Below are positions 1-5,033 of a DNA stretch of 5,108 nucleotides, in pieces. The notes under the pieces were generated by a model, which was given only the letters and a program-made list of their open reading frames with translations, did not search any database and was not told the DNA's origin. The stretch is from Deltaproteobacteria bacterium UBA3076. Lineage in GTDB: Bacteria; Desulfobacterota; Dissulfuribacteria; Dissulfuribacterales; UBA3076. The number at the start of each line of letters is the position of its first letter. Within the stretch, counting starts at the first letter, position 1. Where the stretch lies: assembly GCA_002367355.1 (NCBI GenBank), contig DFBQ01000054.1, positions 5,028-10,135 of the forward strand. Direction: 5' to 3'. Made by a program: the position numbers and the translations under genes.

Positions 1-110
1 GGCAATGCCCACCCTACTGTAACTCCTTGAGATTACAAGGTGTCCCGCCTTAAGTTGGTAGCCTAAAAACCTAACCCGGATAAATCGAAAAAAGGCCTTA
101 AGTGAACTAA
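1..110. other. Non-coding left edge, possibly a cut palindromic repeat
   Basis: No convincing coding frame is seen: all plus-strand frames stop within the first 55 bases, and the sequence has no start with a ribosome-binding site. The first 17 bases read ggcaatgcccaccctac. The first nine are a near-palindrome broken only at the centre, so this may be the right half of a longer palindrome cut by the window edge. The octamer cgccttaa at 46-53 recurs at 176-183 beside the inverted repeat that follows. I cannot assign a function. Confidence 0.3.
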
Positions 111-220
111 AGTTTGAAGTGCCTAAAGTTGTGGTGTGCGCTTTCAGCGCGGTTAATATAAATAGAGCGAAGTTACGCCTTAACTTTAGGCACTTTAGCT
201 CACTTTAGGCACTTCAAACT
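111..220. repeat. Inverted repeat with short tandem units, 3' of the stress-protein gene
   Basis: Positions 111-129 (agtttgaagtgcctaaagt) are the exact reverse complement of 202-220, giving 19-bp arms. A second, internal copy of the right-arm motif at 182-194 is an exact reverse complement of 118-130, so the left arm can pair with either. On the minus strand the right side reads as repeated aagt-containing units spaced 9, 10 and 9 bases. The loop includes a small gcgc/gcgc stem at 138-150. The element starts 54 bases after the stop of the minus-strand stress-protein gene, so its transcript would probably end in or run through this structure. No T-tract makes it a standard terminator. It is probably a copy of a dispersed intergenic repeat family, which the window alone cannot prove. 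Confidence 0.75.
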
Positions 221-273
221 CAATTAACTTGAAAATATTCTGCTTACGAGACCATCAAGTGAAAATCACTGAA

Positions 274-726
274 TCATTTGCCCACCTTATGTGGATTGAC
301 ACTAAGGACCGGGCAACTAGCTCCTTTGACAACGCCTAATGCTACGCTGCCAAACAAGATCTTCTCCAGCCCCTTTCTCCCATGGGTCCCGATTATGATC
401 ATATCTGCCCCGGTCTTATCGGCGTATTTAATGATCTCTTCCGCCGCATCGCCCACAGCAACTGATGTGTCAACATCCAGACCAGCCAATTTCTCTTCCA
501 CGAACTTAAGCATGGCTTTCTCGCCGCCCTTGATGAGTTCGTCTTCAAAGTTAGAATACCAGGCGGTGCCCATTTCATAACCAACAAAATCCGATGAGCC
601 TCTCACCACGTGAATAAGTTCTATCTTTGCCCCTAGTTTTTCTGCCATAAACTTCACAACAGGCAAAATCTTAAGGGCGCTTTCATAAAAATCTACAGGG
701 AACAGTATCTTTTTAACTTCTACCAT
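274..726 (-). CDS. Universal stress protein (UspA family), single domain
   Basis: A 150-residue protein with the length of a single Usp domain and the family's alternating strand-helix pattern. It opens with KKILFPVDFYESA (residues 5-17), matching the first beta strand and its conserved Asp (D12). A second strand is IELIHVV (35-41), followed by a variable loop, then the VGDAAEEI segment (91-98). Near the C-terminus ADMIIIGTHGRKG leads into the nucleotide-binding signature G-x2-G-x9-G-S, here G113, G116, G126 and S127, followed by CPVLSV. These residues place it in the ATP-binding branch of the family, typified by MJ0577, rather than the UspA branch that does not bind ATP. It is expected to be a cytosolic dimer. 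Its precise target is unknown. The start is well supported by AGGAGG seven bases upstream. It is transcribed divergently from the aconitase gene and appears monocistronic here. Confidence 0.93.
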   Translation of the reverse strand: MVEVKKILFPVDFYESALKILPVVKFMAEKLGAKIELIHVVRGSSDFVGYEMGTAWYSNFEDELIKGGEKAMLKFVEEKLAGLDVDTSVAVGDAAEEIIKYADKTGADMIIIGTHGRKGLEKILFGSVALGVVKGASCPVLSVNPHKVGK

Positions 727-733
727 CGGCTAT

Positions 734-739
734 CCTCCT
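734..739 (-). promoter_or_regulatory. Ribosome-binding site of the stress-protein gene
   Basis: The minus strand reads AGGAGG, a full Shine-Dalgarno core, with seven bases before the ATG at 726-724. This fixes the start codon. Confidence 0.85.
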
Positions 740-856
740 TTTGGTCATTTCAAGTTTCTGATTCGATCAAAATACCTTGTCTTCGGTTGCTTCAATTTTT
801 TTATCTGACTATACAATGTACACAGACAGATCATGGCGACGCATATCTAATTATCC

Positions 857-885
857 CTAATACCTCAAAAATTTTGCATTTTCAA
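857..885 (-). promoter_or_regulatory. Candidate sigma-70-like promoter for the stress-protein gene
   Basis: On the minus strand TTGAAA (885-880) is followed after exactly 17 bases by TATTAG (862-857). These match the consensus hexamers at 5 of 6 and 4 of 6 positions. Transcription would start near 850 and give a leader of about 120 bases. The region is AT-rich, so a chance match is possible. Confidence 0.35.
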
Positions 886-953
886 CCTGAAATATCTTGA
901 GCGAATCACTTTTCACTGTGTAATCATAGTTAAATTAACTTTTAGCAGTTGTT

Positions 954-981
954 GACCCAATGTCAAGGACCCAATGTCAAG
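954..981. repeat. Perfect 14-bp tandem duplication
   Basis: The 14-mer gacccaatgtcaag occurs twice head to tail at 954-967 and 968-981 with no mismatch. It ends one base before the -35 hexamer of the predicted aconitase promoter, so it could be a duplicated regulator site. It could equally be a simple slippage duplication. The 14-bp unit is twice the 7-bp period seen in the downstream repeats. Confidence 0.85.
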
Positions 982-982
982 C

Positions 983-1011
983 TTGCCGCCATGGTCTGCG
1001 GCTCCTATAAT
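983..1011 (+). promoter_or_regulatory. Probable sigma-70-like promoter for aconitase
   Basis: TTGCCG (983-988) and a perfect TATAAT (1006-1011) are separated by the optimal 17 bases. The -35 matches consensus at 4 of 6 positions. Transcription would start around 1018, leaving a leader of about 135 bases before the aconitase ATG that contains the inverted repeat at 1039-1110. The tandem duplication at 954-981 abuts the -35 box from upstream. Confidence 0.55.
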
Positions 1012-1038
1012 ACCTCCTACAAATATTTATTTAAAATA

Positions 1039-1110
1039 GAACACAGATTTTCGCAGATATACACAGATAATTATTATTCATAAATTTGAAAAACTGTGTT
1101 CATCTGTGTC
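1039..1110. repeat. Inverted repeat of acacagat units in the aconitase leader
   Basis: The motif acacagat occurs at 1041-1048 and 1061-1068, with a related cgcagat between them. Its complement atctgtgt is at 1102-1109 and a partial ctgtgtt at 1094-1100. The outer pair (1041-1048 with 1102-1109) and inner pair (1061-1066 with 1094-1099) can form nested stems around an AT-rich loop. An alternative pairs 1039-1046 with 1094-1101. I recall similar cacagat-type intergenic repeats in environmental bacterial genomes, but cannot check that here. If transcription starts near 1018, the structure lies about 43 bases before the aconitase start codon. Confidence 0.65.
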
Positions 1111-1143
1111 CAAAATGGAAATCCCTATACTATCAGGATATCT

Positions 1144-1148
1144 GGAGG
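1144..1148 (+). promoter_or_regulatory. Ribosome-binding site of aconitase
   Basis: GGAGG sits five bases before the ATG at 1154, within tggaggaataaATG. It supports this ATG as the start, and the protein then begins at the usual family N-terminus. Confidence 0.8.
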
Positions 1149-1153
1149 AATAA

Positions 1154-3094
1154 ATGGGCTTAACAGCAACGGAAAAAATCATAGATGCGCACCTTGTGGA
1201 TGGCGATCTGGCTCCAGGGAGCCAGATCGCCATCCACATTGACCAGACTCTCACTCAAGACGCCACGGGCACCATGGCCTACCTGGAATTTGAGGCCATA
1301 GGCATACCTAAGGTCAAGACGGAACTGTCGATAAGTTACGTGGACCACAATTTGCTGCAATCCGACTTCCGGAATGCTGATGATCACAGATTCCTCCAGT
1401 CTATTGCCGGCCGCTATGGCATACATTTTTCCAGTCCGGGAAACGGCATATGCCATCAGGTACATCTTGAGCGGTGTGCTGTCCCCGGCAAGACACTGCT
1501 GGGATCAGACAGTCATACTCCGACAGCCGGTGGATGCGGGATGCTCGCCGTAGGTGCGGGTGGTCTTGATGTGGCCATGGCCATGGCCGGGCAGCCTTTC
1601 TATTTGAGAATGCCATATATCACAGGTGTTTGCCTCACAGGAAAACTTGGCCCGTGGGTTTCGGCAAGGGACGTCATCCTGGAATTACTCCGTCTGATGA
1701 CAGTAAAGGGCGGTGTGGGAAAGGTCATTGAATACTTTGGACCCGGTGTTGCCACGCTATCTGTAACTGACAGGGCTACAATAGCAAACCTTGGAACTGA
1801 GCTGGGGGCTACCGGTACAGTCTTTCCTTCTGATGAGATGACCAGGAGCTTCCTTGTCAGCCAGAAAAGAGAAGATGCATGGCAAATTCTTAAAGCCGAC
1901 CCGGATGCCATATATCATGAAATAATCAATATGGATCTCTCTTCTATTGAGCCAATGATAGCCTGTCCATCATCTCCGGACAACGTGGTACCTGTGCGAG
2001 AGGTGGCCGGACAGCCGGTATCCCAGGTCATCATAGGCTCCTGCGCCAACTCATCATTCAGGGACATAGTAGTTGCTGCCAAGTCCCTTGAATCCAGGGA
2101 AATACACCCGTTTGTGAGCTTTGAGATAAATCCGGGGAGCCGGCAGGTATTGGAAAACGCCGATATGGCCGGGGCTTTGCGCACGTTGATCCACGCCGGG
2201 GCCAGAATACACCAGTGCGGCTGCCTGGGATGCATTGGGATGGGACAGGCCCCGGCCACAGGAACCATCTCTTTGAGGACTTTTACCCGCAACTTCCCTG
2301 GAAGAAGCGGCACAAAGGACGACCGGGTATATCTGTGCAGCCCTGAAACCGCGGTTGCATCCGCGATACAAGGGATAATCACAGATCCGAGAGATCTTGG
2401 GCAAGCCCCTGAAGTATCGCTTCCTGAGACGTACCTTATTAATGACAATGGGATAATCCCTCCGCCTGAGGACGGCTCGAACGTATCAGTACTGCGCGGC
2501 CCCAACATAAAACCTCTTCCGGAGTTTGAGCCTCTGCCGGAAGACTTGAAGGCCACGGTACTCCTCAAAGTGGAAGACAACATAACCACTGACCATATTA
2601 TGCCTGCCGGGAGCAAGATATTACCACTCAGGAGCAACGTGCCTGCTATCAGTGAGTATGTCTTTTCCGCTATTGATCCGGAGTTTTCCTCAAGGGCCAA
2701 GGAGGCAGGTAATGTGATCATAATCGGAGGGGAGAATTACGGCCAGGGCTCCTCCAGGGAGCATGCCGCCCTGGCGCCAAGGTACCTTGGAGTACGTGCC
2801 AAACTGGTAAAGAGCTTTGCCAGAATACATAAGGCAAATCTTGTCAATTTCGGCATCCTGCCACTTACCTTTATAGATCCGGATGACTATGATCGGATTG
2901 AGCAGGGAGACACTGTTAATATCCCAGGTCTAAGGACTGCGCTGCTGGGAGGCTCAGACACGGTGTCAGTAGAAATCGGAAAGGACAAAACAATACAGGC
3001 CTGCCTGGAGCTGTCTGAAAGAGACCGCCTGATACTGGCCTCGGGCAGCCTTCTTAATTGGGTAAGGGCCAGGATTGAGGCCGGGCAGACATAG
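1154..3094 (+). CDS. Aconitate hydratase, compact (Aquifex-type) aconitase
   Basis: A 646-residue [4Fe-4S] enzyme that isomerises citrate to isocitrate via cis-aconitate in the cytosolic citrate cycle. The N-terminal catalytic part shows HIDQTLTQDATGTMAYLEFEA (28-48) and the DSHTPTAGGCGML block (119-131). The cluster ligands are predicted as C297 in IGSCANS and C357 and C360 in CLGCIGMGQAP, with an additional C355 just before them. SGTKDD and YLCSPETA follow. After the linker, the swivel domain carries DHIMPAGS (480-487) and NYGQGSSREHAA (528-539), where S533, S534 and R535 belong to the substrate-binding SSRE loop. The length fits the single-chain compact type and is well short of the roughly 750-residue mitochondrial or roughly 890-residue AcnA/IRP enzymes. 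LeuC and LeuD are usually separate chains and LeuD usually has NFGCGSSREH, so isopropylmalate isomerase is less likely. Homoaconitase activity cannot be fully excluded. The gene appears monocistronic with its own promoter. Confidence 0.92.
   Translation: MGLTATEKIIDAHLVDGDLAPGSQIAIHIDQTLTQDATGTMAYLEFEAIGIPKVKTELSISYVDHNLLQSDFRNADDHRFLQSIAGRYGIHFSSPGNGICHQVHLERCAVPGKTLLGSDSHTPTAGGCGMLAVGAGGLDVAMAMAGQPFYLRMPYITGVCLTGKLGPWVSARDVILELLRLMTVKGGVGKVIEYFGPGVATLSVTDRATIANLGTELGATGTVFPSDEMTRSFLVSQKREDAWQILKADPDAIYHEIINMDLSSIEPMIACPSSPDNVVPVREVAGQPVSQVIIGSCANSSFRDIVVAAKSLESREIHPFVSFEINPGSRQVLENADMAGALRTLIHAGARIHQCGCLGCIGMGQAPATGTISLRTFTRNFPGRSGTKDDRVYLCSPETAVASAIQGIITDPRDLGQAPEVSLPETYLINDNGIIPPPEDGSNVSVLRGPNIKPLPEFEPLPEDLKATVLLKVEDNITTDHIMPAGSKILPLRSNVPAISEYVFSAIDPEFSSRAKEAGNVIIIGGENYGQGSSREHAALAPRYLGVRAKLVKSFARIHKANLVNFGILPLTFIDPDDYDRIEQGDTVNIPGLRTALLGGSDTVSVEIGKDKTIQACLELSERDRLILASGSLLNWVRARIEAGQT
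1195..1238. repeat. Perfect 21-bp inverted repeat inside the aconitase coding sequence
   Basis: Positions 1195-1215 are the exact reverse complement of 1218-1238, with only two bases (ag) between. The arms begin tgtggatggcgat and end atcgccatccaca. The repeat spans codons 14-29, including the residues VDGDLAPGSQIAIH, and begins 41 bases after the first base of the start codon. Because of the symmetry the complementary strand encodes almost the same peptide. The reading frame is intact and flanking residues fit the family, so this is not a disrupting insertion. In mRNA it could form a very stable hairpin of about 20 pairs close to the initiation region. Confidence 0.95.
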
Positions 3095-3097
3095 AAC

Positions 3098-3277
3098 TGA
3101 TTCCGCTGAAAAAACCCAATCTGCGGCGCACAATGAAGGTTAAAGGTTGAAGGTTAAAGGCTGAAGGTTGAATTAAGGTATATGTCTTTTAAATCTTCTT
3201 CCACAATTCAGCATTCAGCATTCAGCATTTAGCATTGCCTATAAATGGATGCATCTCGGGCTTTTTGAGCGGAATCA
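3098..3277. repeat. Nested heptad-based inverted-repeat element after aconitase
   Basis: The outer arms 3098-3117 and 3258-3277 are complementary at 18 of 20 positions (tgattccgct with agcggaatca). Inside are two arrays of 7-bp units. The left array, 3134-3168, is tgaaggt, taaaggt, tgaaggt, taaaggc, tgaaggt with a decayed sixth unit. The right array, 3206-3233, is three copies of attcagc and one atttagc. The arrays oppose each other: 3160-3174 is complementary to 3205-3219 at 13 of 15 positions, and caatg (3132-3136) matches cattg (3233-3237). The whole can fold as one long imperfect hairpin starting three bases after the aconitase stop. It may act in transcript-end formation or mRNA stability, but lacks an immediate strong T-tract. 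No coding potential is evident. Confidence 0.8.
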
Positions 3278-3322
3278 TATTTTAGGGTTTTTGCAGTGTA
3301 ATCAGAACTAAAAGGGTTCGGT

Positions 3323-3349
3323 CTTCAGCCTTCAACCTTCAACCTAACC
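3323..3349. repeat. Inverted heptad array in the aroA leader
   Basis: The segment reads as heptads tcttcag, ccttcaa, ccttcaa, cctaacc (from 3322). Positions 3323-3345 are the reverse complement of 3144-3166 with a single mismatch in 23. This gives the left heptad array a second, better partner than the nearer array at 3206-3233, so the two foldings would be mutually exclusive. It ends 14 bases before the first possible aroA start. Confidence 0.8.
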
Positions 3350-3363
3350 ACCTGAGTATTTAC

Positions 3364-4656
3364 ATGATTCTCTCTTCAAAAGACAAGTTTATGGAAATTC
3401 GTCAACCCGGGTCCGGAATAATGGCCAAGATAAGGGTACCCGGATCGAAAAGCATCACCCAGCGGGCCCTGGTAGTCGCCTCTTTAGCTGAAGGAAAGAG
3501 CGAGCTAAAAGGCCCCTTAGACAGCGAAGATACCAGATTTCTTAGAAACGCCCTGTCCTGTTTGGGAATTTCCATAAAGAATAAAGGAACTGACTGGACA
3601 GTTGAGGGCCAAGGCGGAAGGATTTTGCCTGTCAACCAGGACCTCTATCTTGGCAACAATGGTACCGGGATACGCTTTCTGACCTCTTTTGTAGCCTTAG
3701 GTCAAGGCACTTACAGGCTCACAGGTACCGAACGAATGGCCGAAAGACCCATAGGGCCCCTGCTTGAGGCGCTAAAGGCCTGGGGATCTGAGGCAAGGAC
3801 TGTTGAGAACACCGGTTGCCCTCCGGTAGAAATCAAGGCCCATGGACTTGAAGGCGGAGAAACCCTGCTTTCTGCCTCGAAGAGCAGTCAGTACCTTTCC
3901 TCTCTGCTGATCGTAGCTCCGATTGCCAGGAATCCGGCCAAGATTACCCTGGACGGCCCCCTGGTATCCAGGCCTTATGTAGATCTCACTCTGGCCGTTA
4001 TGGCCGCCTTCGGAGTAAAGGTACAGGAGAAAGGTGACTCTTTCCTTGTGCCTCATATGACTTATAAGGCAAAAAAATATCAAATTGAGGGAGATGCATC
4101 GAGTGCCTCCTATTTCTGGGCAGCCGCAGCAGTCACAGGTGGTAGAATCACAGTGGAAAATATACCACCGGACGCCCTTCAGGGCGATGCGGCTTTTGCT
4201 GAGTTTCTGGTCAGCATGGGTTGTTCTGTAAAAAAAGATCCCGATGGAATAACGGTCCAGGGGCCCCCTTGTGGTGCGCTTAAGGCCATAGAAGTGGACA
4301 TGGGACGTTGGCCTGATGTAGTCCCGACCCTTGCAGTAGTTGCTGCCTTTGCCAAGGGTACAACTGTCATCAAAAATGTAGCCCACCTGAGAATAAAAGA
4401 GACAGACAGGCTGAAGGCAGTGGCACAAGAACTCTCCAAGATAGGGGCATCAGTGAAGGAACTGGAGGACGGGCTCATCATTGAAGGGGCCCGGGACATG
4501 CACGGATCCCTGATAGACACTTACGACGATCACCGGATAGCCATGGCCTTTTCAGTGGCTGGACTGAGAGTCCCCGGTATCAGGATCAAAGAACCTGACT
4601 GCGTCCGGAAATCCTTTCCATCTTTCTGGCAACACTGGCAAGAGATTACAGGGTAA
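3364..4656 (+). CDS. aroA: 3-phosphoshikimate 1-carboxyvinyltransferase (EPSP synthase)
   Basis: This enzyme transfers the enolpyruvyl group of PEP to shikimate 3-phosphate, the sixth shikimate-pathway step, in the cytosol. With the 3364 start it has 430 residues, typical of the family. Visible active-site elements are GSKSITQR (K29, S30, R34), LGNNGTGIR (96-104), ERMAERPIGPL (123-133), SKSSQYLSS (172-180, shikimate-phosphate site), GDASSASYFWAAAA, WPDVVPT with catalytic-type D318, RIKETDR (343-349, E346), YDDHRIAMA (387-395) and CVRKSFP (K416). The SSQ site and overall pattern resemble the E. coli-like class more than the CP4-like class. The start is uncertain. ATGs at 3364, 3391 and 3421 are in frame and none has a clear Shine-Dalgarno. 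The 3391 start gives MEIRQPG and puts the first lysine at residue 20, near the family norm of about 22. The position equivalent to E. coli P101 is Phe (F105). It stands alone, with no other aro gene in the window. Confidence 0.95.
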   Translation: MILSSKDKFMEIRQPGSGIMAKIRVPGSKSITQRALVVASLAEGKSELKGPLDSEDTRFLRNALSCLGISIKNKGTDWTVEGQGGRILPVNQDLYLGNNGTGIRFLTSFVALGQGTYRLTGTERMAERPIGPLLEALKAWGSEARTVENTGCPPVEIKAHGLEGGETLLSASKSSQYLSSLLIVAPIARNPAKITLDGPLVSRPYVDLTLAVMAAFGVKVQEKGDSFLVPHMTYKAKKYQIEGDASSASYFWAAAAVTGGRITVENIPPDALQGDAAFAEFLVSMGCSVKKDPDGITVQGPPCGALKAIEVDMGRWPDVVPTLAVVAAFAKGTTVIKNVAHLRIKETDRLKAVAQELSKIGASVKELEDGLIIEGARDMHGSLIDTYDDHRIAMAFSVAGLRVPGIRIKEPDCVRKSFPSFWQHWQEITG

Positions 4657-4683
4657 ACTCACAAAATGTGCCCTATTGCCCCA

Positions 4684-4878
4684 TAAGCGCTAAGTTGAAA
4701 AGATGAACGTCGAACATCGAACGTCCAACATTGAATGAAAAACGAATATCCAATACCGAACATTCAGCGGCTATTTCTGTTTCTTCATCTTTTCCCATTC
4801 AACATTCGATGTTGGACGTTCGATGTTCATTTTTTAGCAGTTCATTAGTCCATCCGGTGCAAAAATAATTAGCGCTTA
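4684..4878. repeat. Heptad-based inverted-repeat element after aroA
   Basis: An outer pair taagcgctaa (4684-4693) and ttagcgctta (4869-4878) is perfectly complementary. Inside, the left side reads in uninterrupted 7-bp register from 4705: gaacgtc, gaacatc, gaacgtc, caacatt, gaatgaa, aaacgaa and more decayed units to about 4767. The right side reads in the opposite orientation: cccattc, aacattc, gatgttg, gacgttc, gatgttc (4794-4828). The main arms 4712-4731 and 4809-4828 match over 20 of 20 bases. Further pairs are 4731-4737 with 4796-4802 and 4698-4707 with 4784-4793 (aaaagatgaa with ttcatctttt), so several foldings compete. No coding frame is supported. The element begins 28 bases after the aroA stop. 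Confidence 0.82.
4712..4835 (+). terminator. Possible terminator-like hairpin of aroA
   Basis: The 20-bp perfect stem (4712-4731 with 4809-4828) is followed after one base by six T residues (4830-4835), as in an intrinsic terminator. The stem is long, but the loop is 77 bases, much larger than usual, and the stem is only moderately GC-rich. It could therefore be a repeat that happens to end in Ts. No better terminator is seen downstream of aroA. Confidence 0.3.
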
Positions 4879-5033
4879 CGCCCTGTTGTCCCTAACCAAG
4901 TCGGATCACAGTTTGCATATATAATAAATGGATTGTTAAGTTATTTTTTTATAACTAATGGAAATAACAGGATAAATGGAGATATATGTATTGTGATATG
5001 TGATCATTATGCAGGAGAAAGCCGTCAATCAGT
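4879..5033. other. AT-rich intergenic stretch
   Basis: No coding frame or strong regulatory signal is supported. It contains a tataat (4920-4925) without a matching -35, a small AT hairpin agttat/ataact (4939-4944 with 4951-4956, T-rich loop) and two copies of ataaatgga (4924-4932, 4972-4980). It lies between the aroA repeat and a possible convergent gene end. Confidence 0.4.

Noticed and set aside
257..273. Small hairpin agtga/tcact just after the stress-protein stop as a terminator
   Set aside because: The stem is only five pairs with a three-base loop, and no T-tract follows on the minus strand.
928..940. AT-rich palindrome agttaaattaact as an operator
   Set aside because: Six-base AT arms with one spacer are expected by chance in this AT-rich stretch, and no matching second site is seen.
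941..950. Shared 10-mer tttagcagtt at 941-950 and 4833-4842 as a common site
   Set aside because: A few 10-base matches are expected by chance in a 5-kb window and the surroundings are unrelated.
1160..1465. Minus-strand frame encoding VDGDLAPWSQIAIH, resembling the aconitase N-terminus
   Set aside because: The resemblance is a by-product of the perfect inverted repeat at 1195-1238, not a duplicated gene fragment.
1915..2721. A 268-codon open frame on the minus strand inside aconitase
   Set aside because: It lies entirely antisense to a well-conserved aconitase, has no recognisable domain and no supported start, so it is a shadow frame.
1154..3094. Fused isopropylmalate isomerase (LeuC-LeuD)
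   Set aside because: The CLGCIGMGQAP cluster motif, NYGQGSSREHAA loop and single-chain length fit aconitase better, and no leu genes are nearby.
3134..3236. CRISPR-like array
   Set aside because: The units are only 7 bp, contiguous and without spacers, so this is a short tandem repeat array.
3772..4428. A 218-codon open frame on the minus strand inside aroA
   Set aside because: It is antisense to conserved EPSP synthase motifs, and its peptide is rich in Cys, Tyr and Arg with no domain pattern.
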